In this document: one piece after another, positions 17,050-24,770 of the stretch
Layout of the letters: the number at the start of each line of letters is the position of its first letter
Position numbering within the stretch: position 1 is the stretch's first letter
Origin: Nocardioides dongkuii
GTDB lineage: Bacteria > Actinomycetota > Actinomycetes > Propionibacteriales > Nocardioidaceae
Direction: 5' to 3'
Assembly: GCF_014127485.1 (NCBI RefSeq)
Contig: NZ_CP059903.1
Location: 1,736,001-1,800,000, forward strand
DNA: 64,000 nt
Program-made: the position numbers and the translations under genes
The notes under the pieces: generated by a model
What the model saw: only the letters and a program-made list of their open reading frames with translations
The model's database searches: none
What the model was told of the DNA's origin: nothing

Positions 17050-18369
17050 TCAGGGGTCGGTGTGATCTGCGGGCTGGGTGCCGGTGTGGTCGCGGATGAA
17101 GATCAGTCCGTGGGGGCTGCGCCATCGGAAGGTGGTCTCGTCGAGGGCGACGTAGGTCCAGCGGCCGTGGGTCTTGACCCGGTGATGTCGTCGGCAGAGT
17201 GGGGCGGTGTTGCAGGAGCAGGTGGTGCCGCCTTTGGATGCGGCGGTGACGTGGTCGCAGTCGGCTTTCCTGCCGGGTCGGGTGCACCAGGGGAAGACAC
17301 AGGTGTGGTGGAGCAGGACCTGGCGTTCCCGGAGCCGGTCGGGGACCTCGTAGGCGTCGGTGGCGATGTGGCCGGTGAGGTCGATGACCGGCTTGACGAC
17401 CACCTGGGTGTCGGGGTTGGCACACCAGGCCTTGACCTGCTCGGCGTCGATGAAGGAGCGGGTGTTCTCGATCCGCGCCAGGAACAGCTCATCTGTTTCG
17501 CCGGTGCCAGTGCCGGTGATCGCGGCGGCGGCGAGGTGGGCGTGCAGCACCACCTGGCGTGGCATGGTCCGCTTGGACCGCTTCTTGCTCGTCTCCTCAG
17601 TGCCTTCAGCGTTCAGCTCGAGCGCGAGTTGGCGGCGGGCGAGGTCGCCGGCGGCGATCGAGCGGCGCACGTCCAGGGAGAGGTCCGACCCGAGGTCGGC
17701 AAGGTGGGCGGCGCCGCGCTTGACGGCTTCGTCGAGGTCGATCGCGTCGGCTAGGTCCAGGACGCCCTCGACGCTGATGGTGCCGTCGTAGGAGACCTGA
17801 TGGGTGTCGATGTCGAACCGTCGTACGTCCGCGGCAGCCAGCCGGCGGGCCTTCGCTTCGTCGGGGTCGAACCGGACCAGGGCTTCCTCAATGAGCCGGT
17901 CCAGGGCGGCGATGCCGATCTTGTGCGCGACCGGGGCGACGTGCCGGTCGACGTACTCCGCACCGTCGATCGGCAGGGAGATGGTCTGCTGGGCGATCCG
18001 GCGGGCCTTCCAGGCCGGCAGCTCATCCGCTTGCACCCGTGCGTAGACGCGGCGCAGGCGGTGGGCCAGCTCGACGGCCTCACCCAGGTACGCGGCGCCG
18101 GCGTCCGAAGTGATGCCCATCGCGGCCGCGAACTCGCACACGCTGAACTCCGCGACCAGTGGGGCGCCTTCGCCGGCGACCATCAGATGACCTTCGGCGC
18201 CGGGGAGCATCGCTGCGAGGTGGTGGTCGCGCTCGTCGACGGAGTGGATCCCCGCCCAGGCCACCGCGGCGGCGAGCAGGTCGGCGGCGGCCTGGTGCTC
18301 GTCGCGCCGACGTTCGCGCACCCGGGACAGCACGTCGGCTGCGGCGTCGAGGGCGGGGGTGGTGGTCAT
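17050..18369 (-). CDS. DUF222 / HNH endonuclease-domain protein (13E12 family), LexA-box controlled
   Basis: 439 aa. DUF222 region about residues 20-300, rich in Ala, Arg and Glu helices. It ends in an HNH nuclease module at about 350-405: CVFPWCTRPGRKADCDHV, then CSCNTAPLCRRHHRVKTHG, holding the CxxxC-type zinc pairs and the DH/H catalytic pattern. The family equals the REP13E12 proteins of mycobacteria, considered repetitive and mobile-associated. ATG 18369 has TAGAAT 6 nt upstream and a perfect SOS box at 18383-18398. Inverted 63-bp repeats bracket the gene, and composition around it is less GC-rich. Nuclease activity is inferred. Confidence 0.9.
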   Translation of the reverse strand: MTTTPALDAAADVLSRVRERRRDEHQAAADLLAAAVAWAGIHSVDERDHHLAAMLPGAEGHLMVAGEGAPLVAEFSVCEFAAAMGITSDAGAAYLGEAVELAHRLRRVYARVQADELPAWKARRIAQQTISLPIDGAEYVDRHVAPVAHKIGIAALDRLIEEALVRFDPDEAKARRLAAADVRRFDIDTHQVSYDGTISVEGVLDLADAIDLDEAVKRGAAHLADLGSDLSLDVRRSIAAGDLARRQLALELNAEGTEETSKKRSKRTMPRQVVLHAHLAAAAITGTGTGETDELFLARIENTRSFIDAEQVKAWCANPDTQVVVKPVIDLTGHIATDAYEVPDRLRERQVLLHHTCVFPWCTRPGRKADCDHVTAASKGGTTCSCNTAPLCRRHHRVKTHGRWTYVALDETTFRWRSPHGLIFIRDHTGTQPADHTDP

Positions 18370-18375
18370 GCCCTC

Positions 18376-18381
18376 ATTCTA
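18376..18381 (-). promoter_or_regulatory. candidate leaderless -10 (TAGAAT) of the HNH gene
   Basis: TAGAAT is 6 nt before ATG 18369. The LexA box starts 1 bp upstream of it, so bound LexA would cover the -10/-35 spacer. Confidence 0.6.
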
Positions 18382-18382
18382 T

Positions 18383-18398
18383 TCGAACGTGTGTTCGA
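18383..18398. promoter_or_regulatory. LexA (SOS) box, perfect palindromic match
   Basis: TCGAACGTGTGTTCGA fits the actinobacterial SOS consensus TCGAACNNNNGTTCGA at every fixed position. It lies 14 bp upstream of the HNH gene start. Known 13E12-family genes in M. tuberculosis are also LexA-regulated, which supports this reading. Confidence 0.85.
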
Positions 18399-18452
18399 GC
18401 GGAAGGCTTGAAGTCGGGTCTGTGGTAGGAGATTTGCAGTGGTAGTGGTGGG

Positions 18453-18515
18453 TTCTCGGGTCACCGGGTCTCGACAACGCTCAGGCGCGGAGCGCCTTCG
18501 CTGCTCGACCACCGG
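18453..18515 (-). repeat. right inverted copy of the 63-bp repeat
   Basis: Reverse-complement partner of 16897-16959 (7 mismatches). The pair bounds about 1.62 kb containing only the HNH gene, its SOS box and short flanks. No transposase is present. Confidence 0.85.
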
Positions 18516-18523
18516 GGGCCGAC

Positions 18524-18619
18524 GTACCCACGCCGGACACAAGCGCCGACTCGGCGTACCCACGCCGGACACAAGCGCCGACTCGGCGTACCCACGCCGG
18601 ACACAAGCGCCGACTCGGC
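18524..18619. repeat. three perfect 32-bp tandem direct repeats
   Basis: Units start at 18524, 18556 and 18588 and are identical. Each reads GTACCCACGCCGGACACAAG followed by CGCCGACTCGGC. Each therefore carries one copy of the dispersed ACACAAGCGCCGACTCGGCG element. The array ends 55 bp before the dapA start. There are no variable spacers, so it is not a CRISPR. Confidence 0.9.
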
Positions 18620-18662
18620 GGGCTTCGCGGCGGGTGTGCGGGGGAGTGGGGGGCGTGCGGGA

Positions 18663-18668
18663 TAACCT
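18663..18668 (+). promoter_or_regulatory. candidate leaderless -10 (TAACCT) for dapA
   Basis: TAACCT is 6 nt before ATG 18675; the tandem repeat array ends 43 bp upstream, covering the expected upstream promoter region. Confidence 0.5.
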
Positions 18669-18674
18669 GAGCCC

Positions 18675-19571
18675 ATGACGTCCGCGCCCGCTGCACCCTT
18701 CGGTCGTGTGCTCACGGCGATGGCCACCGCGTTCCACGACGACGGCAGTGTCGACCCCGACGGGACGGCGCGGATCGCGGCCCACCTCGTCGAGCACGGG
18801 CACGACGGCGTCGTGGTGTCCGGGACCACGGGGGAGTCGCCGACGACCTCGGTGGCCGAGGACGGCGAGCTGCTCGCCGCGGTGATCGACGCGGTCGGCG
18901 ACCGGGCGGTCGTCATCGCCGGCGTCGGCACCAACTCCACGGCGCACTCGGTCGAGCTGATGCGCCAGGCCGAGAAGCACGGCGCCGACGGCGCGCTCCT
19001 CGTGACGCCGTACTACAACAAGCCCGGCCAGGCCGGCGTCCTGCACCACTTCCGCACGGTCGTGGAGGCCAGCGACCTGCCGGTGATGTTGTACGACGTG
19101 CCCGGCCGCACCGCGACCACGATCGCGCTCGAGACCTACGAGCGCGCGGCCGAGTGGGACACCGTCGTGGCCGTCAAGGACGCCGTCGGCGACTTCGCCC
19201 GCGGCATCCGCCTCCAGCAGCTCGGCTACGCCGTCTACTCCGGCGACGACGCCGCCAACCTCGGCTGGCTGGCGCACGGCGCCGCCGGGTTCGTGAGCGT
19301 CGTCGGGCACGTGGCCGGCGACCAGCTCCGTGCCCTGGCCGACACGTTCGAGTCGGGCGACCACGCCGGCGCCCTCGAGATCTTCACGCGGCTGCTCCCC
19401 GCGATCGACGCCGTGATGGGCGTCGACAACTACGGAGCCACCACCGCCAAGGGCGGTCTCCAGCTCCTCGGGGTGCTCGACAACCGCAACGTCCGGGCGC
19501 CCCTGGTGCCGCTGGACGAGACGGAGCTCGAGGCACTGCGCGCAGGGCTGGTGGCCGCCGACCTGCTGTAG
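18675..19571 (+). CDS. dapA: 4-hydroxy-tetrahydrodipicolinate synthase
   Basis: Condenses pyruvate with aspartate semialdehyde for lysine and diaminopimelate (peptidoglycan) synthesis. 298 aa, TIM barrel. Family motif GTTGESPTT (residues about 50-58), LLVTPYYNKPGQ with the catalytic tyrosine, YDVPGRTATTIA and the Schiff-base lysine in VVAVKDAVGDF (about 165). Followed 9 bp later by rnj, the conserved actinobacterial dapA-rnj pair. Confidence 0.96.
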   Translation: MTSAPAAPFGRVLTAMATAFHDDGSVDPDGTARIAAHLVEHGHDGVVVSGTTGESPTTSVAEDGELLAAVIDAVGDRAVVIAGVGTNSTAHSVELMRQAEKHGADGALLVTPYYNKPGQAGVLHHFRTVVEASDLPVMLYDVPGRTATTIALETYERAAEWDTVVAVKDAVGDFARGIRLQQLGYAVYSGDDAANLGWLAHGAAGFVSVVGHVAGDQLRALADTFESGDHAGALEIFTRLLPAIDAVMGVDNYGATTAKGGLQLLGVLDNRNVRAPLVPLDETELEALRAGLVAADLL

Positions 19572-19580
19572 AGGACATCC

Positions 19581-21266
19581 ATGAGTCATCCCCATCCTGA
19601 GCTCTCCGCGCCTGCTGCACTGCCGACGGGAGGGCTCCGGGTCACGCCGTTCGGCGGGCTCGGCGAGGTCGGGCGCAACATGACCGCCTTCGAGTACGAC
19701 GGCCGGTTGCTGATCGTCGACTGCGGCGTGCTGTTCCCCGAGGACCACCAGCCCGGCGTCGACCTGATCCTGCCCGACTGGAGCTCGATCCGGGACCGGC
19801 TCGACGACGTCGAGGCCCTCGTCCTCACCCACGGCCACGAGGACCACATCGGCGCCACGCCGTACCTCCTGCGGGAGCGCCGCGACATCCCGCTCGTCGG
19901 CTCGAAGCTCACCCTGGCCCTGCTCGACAGCAAGCTGCGCGAGCACCGGCTCCGGGAGACCGTCCACCACACGGTCAAGGAGGGCGACCGGCTGCGGCTG
20001 GGGCCCTTCGACCTCGAGTTCGTCGCGGTCAACCACTCCATCCCCGACGCGCTGGCCGTGGCCATCCGGACCCCTGCGGGCCTGGTCCTGCACACCGGCG
20101 ACTTCAAGATGGACCAGCTGCCGCTGGACGGCCGGATCACCGACCTGAATGCCTTCGCCCGCCTCGGCGACGAGGGGGTCGACCTCTTCCTCACCGACTC
20201 CACCAACGCCGAGACGCCGGGCTTCACGCCGGCCGAGAAGTCGATCACCCCGGTCATCGACCAGGTCTTCCGTGAGTCCCGGCAGCGGATCATCGTGGCC
20301 TGCTTCGCCTCCCACGTGCACCGGGTCCAGCAGGTCCTCGACGCCGCGGTCGCGCACCGCCGCAAGGTCGCGTACGTCGGCCGCTCGATGGTGCGCAACA
20401 TGGGCATCGCCCGCGACCTGGGCTACCTCCGGGTCCCCGAGGGCGTGCTCGTCGAGGCCAAGGAGCTCGCCGACCTGCCGCCCGAGCGCCAGGTGCTGAT
20501 CTCGACGGGGTCGCAGGGCGAGCCGATGAGCGCGCTGAGCCGGATCGCCCAGCGCAACCACCACTTCGTGCACATCGAGGAGGGCGACACCGTCCTGCTC
20601 GCCTCGAGCCTGATCCCGGGCAACGAGAACGCCGTCTACCGCGTCATCAACGGCCTCTCCCGCTGGGGCGCCCGCGTGGTGCACAAGGGCAACGCCCTGG
20701 TCCACGTCAGCGGCCACGCCAGCGCCGGCGAGCTCCTCTACTGCTACAACATCGTCAAGCCGCGCAACGTGCTGCCGGTGCACGGCGAGATCCGGCACAT
20801 GCTGGCCAACGCCGAGCTCGCCCGGGCCACCGGCGTCGAGAACGTCGTGGTCGCCGAGGACGGCGTGGTCGTCGACCTGGTCGACGGGGTGGCGCGGATC
20901 GTCGGCAAGGTCGAGTGCGGCAACGTGTTCGTCGACGGCTCCTCGGTCGGCGACGTCACCGAGTCCGACCTCAAGGACCGCCGGATCCTGGGCGAGGAGG
21001 GCTTCGTCTCGATCATCGTGGTCATCGACTCCGTCAGCGGCAAGGTCGCCTCCGGGCCCGAGATCCACGCCCGTGGCAACGCGCTCGACGACGCCAGCTT
21101 CGAGGAGATCAAGCAGCCGATCGTCGACGCCCTCGACCTGGCGATCGCGGAGGGCAACACCGACTCCTACCAGCTCCAGCAGACGATGCGCCGGGTCGTC
21201 GGCCGCTGGGTGAACACCACCCACCGCCGCCGCCCGATGATCATCCCGGTCGTCATCGACGCCTGA
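19581..21266 (+). CDS. rnj: ribonuclease J
   Basis: Endo- and 5'-exoribonuclease of RNA decay and maturation. 561 aa. Metallo-beta-lactamase zinc site LTHGHEDHIGATPYLL (about residues 76-91), LHTGDFKMDQ, the beta-CASP segments STNAETPGFTPAEKSI and ACFASHVHRVQQ, the C-terminal HVSGHASAGELLYCYNIVKP and LPVHGEIRHM. The RNase J C-terminal domain spans about 455-561. ATG 19581 has GAGGACATCC upstream. Confidence 0.96.
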   Translation: MSHPHPELSAPAALPTGGLRVTPFGGLGEVGRNMTAFEYDGRLLIVDCGVLFPEDHQPGVDLILPDWSSIRDRLDDVEALVLTHGHEDHIGATPYLLRERRDIPLVGSKLTLALLDSKLREHRLRETVHHTVKEGDRLRLGPFDLEFVAVNHSIPDALAVAIRTPAGLVLHTGDFKMDQLPLDGRITDLNAFARLGDEGVDLFLTDSTNAETPGFTPAEKSITPVIDQVFRESRQRIIVACFASHVHRVQQVLDAAVAHRRKVAYVGRSMVRNMGIARDLGYLRVPEGVLVEAKELADLPPERQVLISTGSQGEPMSALSRIAQRNHHFVHIEEGDTVLLASSLIPGNENAVYRVINGLSRWGARVVHKGNALVHVSGHASAGELLYCYNIVKPRNVLPVHGEIRHMLANAELARATGVENVVVAEDGVVVDLVDGVARIVGKVECGNVFVDGSSVGDVTESDLKDRRILGEEGFVSIIVVIDSVSGKVASGPEIHARGNALDDASFEEIKQPIVDALDLAIAEGNTDSYQLQQTMRRVVGRWVNTTHRRRPMIIPVVIDA

Positions 21267-21288
21267 GCAGCGCGGCCCACCACGCAAC

Positions 21289-21323
21289 AGCGCCGCGCCG
21301 GAGGAGCTCCGGCGCGGCGCTGC
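21289..21323. terminator. strong bidirectional hairpin terminator
   Basis: A 14-bp perfect GC stem (CAGCGCCGCGCCGG with its complement) closes a 7-nt loop, between the convergent ends of rnj and the M4 protease gene. No T-tract. Confidence 0.8.
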
Positions 21324-21342
21324 TACTGGTGGGGGAGGGGCG

Positions 21343-24300
21343 TCAGTACTGCTGCGCGCCCCTCTTCTTGATCACCTTCAGCCGGAAGGTGTCCTTGCTG
21401 GGCGCGACGGTGCGCGACCCCAGGTAGGACGCCGTGAGCGTGCGGGTGCCGGGCTTCAGCCGGTCGGTGCGGGTGACCTTGATCAGCACCCGGCCCGCGC
21501 GGTTGAGCTTGCCGGTCGCGAGCACCTTGCCGCGGAAGATGATCTGCACCTTGCCGCCGGCGGCAGCGGCCCGTGCCGTCGCCCGCTTGTCGCCCGGGGT
21601 GGTGACCTTCACGGCGGCGCGGAAGACGCCGCCCTTGACGATCGTCCGCGGGACGGCGTGGGCGCGGGTCCGAGAGGCAGCCACCTTCTCGCACACGGTG
21701 ACCGACACGTTGTCGACGTACCAACCGTCGAGGCCGCCACACCCGTCACGACCCATGTCGAACCGGAACCGCAGCTCGTCGCCCGGGTCCGCACCCGGGA
21801 TCGCGCCGAGGTCGACGATCGAGGTGCCCCACGAGCCGCCCGGCTCGTTGCCGTCGGTGCCCGTGTAGGCGCGCTCGCCGGCCATCGGGTTGGTGTTGTC
21901 GGCCGCCGCGGACTCGAGCTCGGCGCCCGGGGCGTTGAAGAGGTACGCCGCCGTCGGGACGATCTCGAAGGCGCCGCCGTCGACGCTCACCTTGACGTTG
22001 GCGCCGTCGTAGCCGACCTCGGTGGCCACGTAGTGGTCGAACGAGAGCTTGGCCCCCGTGCCGGCCGGGTAGGTGACCGCCGGGCTGATCAGGCCGTTGC
22101 GGCTGGAGACGTCGGCCGCGTCACGGTTGCAGCTGCCGGTCCGCGGGTCGGGCGCGAAGGCGACACCGCCCCGGTGGCCGCCGGGAGCCGACGTGCTGGC
22201 CTCCCACGGAATGCTGGAGGCGCCGAGGTAGACGACCTCCTCGTCCTGGGTCCACCCGGCGAGGCCGTCGGAGAAGTCCTCGCTCCAGGTGGCGTCGGAC
22301 ACGAAGCCCTTGCCGCACAGCGACGGCGCGCCCTTGGCCAGCAGCGGGCCGAAGTTGCACTGGACCGGCTCCTTGGCCAGCTCGACCGCCTGGGTGGCGC
22401 TGTCCGCAGCGGCGCAGTCGGCCGTCGTGAAGGCGTCGGTCTTGGCGGGCGTGGCCGCACTGCCGCCGGTCGCGCTCTGGCCCAGCGTGACCCGGTTGAC
22501 CTGCTGGCCGACCAGGTCGGTGCAGGAGGCCGCGAGCGCGTCATCAAGCTCGGGGAAGCCCGACGTCGGGGTGAGGTACTCCGACTGCGCGCGCCAGAAG
22601 AGGTGCGCGGCCTTGTCGAGCCCGATCGCCGGGACCTGGACGCCGTTGTAGGTGCTGCCGTCGACCATGAGCGCGAACGCGTGGTTCACGACGCCGGAGT
22701 TGGTGTGCACTCCGCCGCCGTCGGAGGTGTCGCAGTGGTACTCCGCGTCCGAGACCTTGCCCGGGTCGCCGTAGCAGGTGGGGTTCCACATGTCGCGGAT
22801 CGCGCCGCCGAAGGCCGGGTCGTCCTCGCCGGAGAGCCAGCGTGCGGACGGGTCGTCGGGGGTCGTGGACGCGGTGATCCGCGCCGTGCTGGTGCCGGCG
22901 GTCTTGAACCGTCCGCCGGACTCGCCGTCGACCTGCAGCGCGGGGATGTCGAAGGTCGCGCTGCCCATGTCGTACGGCGCGTACCGCGGGTCGGAGCCGA
23001 CGATGATTCCGGCGGCGCCGGCGTCCTCGGCGCGCTGGCCCTGGCTGGTGTAGGAGCAGCCCGTCGCGCCGAAGTTCTCGTCGACGTAGACCCAGTTGCC
23101 GGCGATGGCCGTGGCGTTGGTGAACGCCGAGCAGCCGTCGGTGGTGCTGCCGCTGAGGGCGCTGTCGGTGCCGACGACGACCTGGGGCGTGAGCACCTGC
23201 GTCGTGAACGCCGGCCCGCCGGCCGCGGGGACGGCCCGGCACGGGCCGGCGACGCTGGCCGGCGCCGTGATCTGCACCGAGATCCGCGCGGGGGTCTCCG
23301 CCGAGCAGTCGCCCTCGACGCGCCGCACCTGCTCTGAGGGCGTGTTCTGGCGGTCGTTGAGCATGTCGACCGTCTCGCCCCAGATGTCGGAGTAGGCCTC
23401 GTTCATCGCGCCGGACTGCCACTGGTAGACCAGCCCCGAGGTGTACTCGGTGTAGGCGTGGCCCCACTCGTGGGCGACGGTGTCGTCGCTGCTGACGCCG
23501 GAGCAGTAGTTGGTGGACGTGCCGTTCCAGCTGGCGTTCGGGCAGTTGATGCTCGGGTCGTTGTTGACCGTCACCATCGTCGCGCCGTCACCGTCGTAGC
23601 TGTCGTAGCCGAAGGTGTTCTGGAACATCCAGTAGGTCTCGCCCGCGCCGCGCACCTCGCTGGACTGGTCGGCGTCGAGCCCGGCGGGGAACGGGTCGCC
23701 CTCGGACCACGCCAGGGTGCGGGTGTCGTCGTCGAGGTTGGCGGGGGTGCCGTTGTCGTCGGCCTCGTAGAGCTCGCGGTCGAGCGCGTGGTTGATCATC
23801 GACCAGCGGTTGACCGGCTTGCCGGTGAGCGCGTCGAGGATCACCGACTCGCGGACGTCGTCCTCGTTGGTGACCTCGACGACCCAGGCGAGGACGGCCT
23901 CGCCCTCGACGCCGCGCGTCGAGCCCATCCGGTAGACCATCAGCTCGGTGCTCGCGGCCTTCACGCCGGTGACGTCCACGTCGCCGCGCGCCGCCCCGGA
24001 CGGGGCCGCCTCGACGATGCGCCGAGCCTTCGTTGCGGCGTCCGCCTCGGTCAGCCGGGGGGTGACGTCGACGTCGAGGTCGGGGGCCGCGAACCCGTTG
24101 ACGGCCGTGAGGTCGCCCTGGGCGTCGACGTGCGCGCGCAGCTCGGCGGCGAACACCGGGACGCCGCGGTGGCTCTGGGTGTACTCGACGGTCCAGCCGC
24201 CGAGCGTCTTGCGCACGGCCGACTGCTCCAGCTCGGCCGGCCGGGCGCCGAACGCCCCGGCGTACTCGTCGAGGTAGGCGTCGGCCTTCGCCGCCGCCCC

Positions 24301-24543
24301 CTTCGCCGAGCCGGCGTCGACCGAGGGGAGCAGGTCACCGGAGGCGGTGCGGACGAAGCCGACCCGTCCGGTGGCGCTCTCGGTGGAGAGCCGGACCGCG
24401 CCGTCCGCCTCGCTCTTCATCCGCTGGACGAGGGATCGGTCTGCGGCGGGGGCCGCGGGGGCGGCGCTCGCGGGGACCGCTGGGACGGCTGCGAGGCCGG
24501 CCCCGAGAAGCGCAAGGCTGAGGCCCTGCTTGAGGAGATTCAC
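21343..24543 (-). CDS. secreted M4 (thermolysin-family) metalloprotease with PA insert and Ig-like C-terminus
   Basis: 1066 aa. Signal peptide (residues 1-28, ending VPASAAPA) and FTP/PepSY-type propeptide up to about 270. The catalytic domain has the zinc site VAHEWGHAYTEY, the third ligand in MNEAYSDIWGE and the catalytic histidine in GGGVHTNSGVVNHAF. Between the last two lies a protease-associated-type domain (AGNWVYVDENFG..AGAAGIIVGSD), placed inside the peptidase. A carbohydrate/P-domain-like region (SFDHYVATEVGYDG..) and a basic Ig-like module (about 1000-1066, ending VIKKRGAQQY) follow. GTG 24543 has AAGGGG upstream and begins the signal peptide; longer upstream frames are less likely. 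Confidence 0.9.
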   Translation of the reverse strand: MNLLKQGLSLALLGAGLAAVPAVPASAAPAAPAADRSLVQRMKSEADGAVRLSTESATGRVGFVRTASGDLLPSVDAGSAKGAAAKADAYLDEYAGAFGARPAELEQSAVRKTLGGWTVEYTQSHRGVPVFAAELRAHVDAQGDLTAVNGFAAPDLDVDVTPRLTEADAATKARRIVEAAPSGAARGDVDVTGVKAASTELMVYRMGSTRGVEGEAVLAWVVEVTNEDDVRESVILDALTGKPVNRWSMINHALDRELYEADDNGTPANLDDDTRTLAWSEGDPFPAGLDADQSSEVRGAGETYWMFQNTFGYDSYDGDGATMVTVNNDPSINCPNASWNGTSTNYCSGVSSDDTVAHEWGHAYTEYTSGLVYQWQSGAMNEAYSDIWGETVDMLNDRQNTPSEQVRRVEGDCSAETPARISVQITAPASVAGPCRAVPAAGGPAFTTQVLTPQVVVGTDSALSGSTTDGCSAFTNATAIAGNWVYVDENFGATGCSYTSQGQRAEDAGAAGIIVGSDPRYAPYDMGSATFDIPALQVDGESGGRFKTAGTSTARITASTTPDDPSARWLSGEDDPAFGGAIRDMWNPTCYGDPGKVSDAEYHCDTSDGGGVHTNSGVVNHAFALMVDGSTYNGVQVPAIGLDKAAHLFWRAQSEYLTPTSGFPELDDALAASCTDLVGQQVNRVTLGQSATGGSAATPAKTDAFTTADCAAADSATQAVELAKEPVQCNFGPLLAKGAPSLCGKGFVSDATWSEDFSDGLAGWTQDEEVVYLGASSIPWEASTSAPGGHRGGVAFAPDPRTGSCNRDAADVSSRNGLISPAVTYPAGTGAKLSFDHYVATEVGYDGANVKVSVDGGAFEIVPTAAYLFNAPGAELESAAADNTNPMAGERAYTGTDGNEPGGSWGTSIVDLGAIPGADPGDELRFRFDMGRDGCGGLDGWYVDNVSVTVCEKVAASRTRAHAVPRTIVKGGVFRAAVKVTTPGDKRATARAAAAGGKVQIIFRGKVLATGKLNRAGRVLIKVTRTDRLKPGTRTLTASYLGSRTVAPSKDTFRLKVIKKRGAQQY

Positions 24544-24770
24544 GAGATTGTTGCCCCTTCGGGTGCCATGGGGAGCCGCCCGGGAGGAGGCGGTCGCGGG
24601 GAACCCTAGGGACAACCGCCGACAGCCGTCCAGAGCCACCGCAAGGTTTGAGGCGATCTTCTTGGGCAGGCGGAGATCCTCCGGCGCGGCCGGCGGCCTG
24701 CCGCGACACGCGTACGGCGTCACTCCTGTGGTCCCTGTGACTGGAGTGGCGATCGCCTAGTGTCATCAGC
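24544..24770. promoter_or_regulatory. divergent protease/ftsK control region
   Basis: 227 bp with no gene. It contains an inverted repeat CACTCC-N16-GGAGTG (24721-24748), the 10-bp palindrome GGCGATCGCC (24748-24757) and then the ftsK -10 TAGTGT. The TAGTGTC sequence is also a reversed GACAC, the short WhiA-type motif; this match is weak on its own. Confidence 0.4.
24758..24763 (+). promoter_or_regulatory. candidate leaderless -10 (TAGTGT) for ftsK
   Basis: TAGTGT ends 7 nt before ATG 24771 and directly abuts the GGCGATCGCC palindrome. Confidence 0.45.

Larger units (their letters stand above)
18370..18674. other. 305-bp intergenic region between the HNH gene and dapA
   Basis: Holds, in order, the HNH gene's -10 and SOS box, the right 63-bp inverted repeat, a 3 x 32-bp tandem repeat and the dapA -10. 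I see no protein-coding gene in it. Confidence 0.8.

Noticed and set aside
16897-18515. Insertion sequence with transposase
   Set aside because: No transposase gene or DDE motif; the only gene is DUF222-HNH, and no target-site duplication could be shown by eye.
18524-18619. CRISPR array
   Set aside because: The three units are perfectly contiguous (32-bp period, no spacers) and no cas genes are near.
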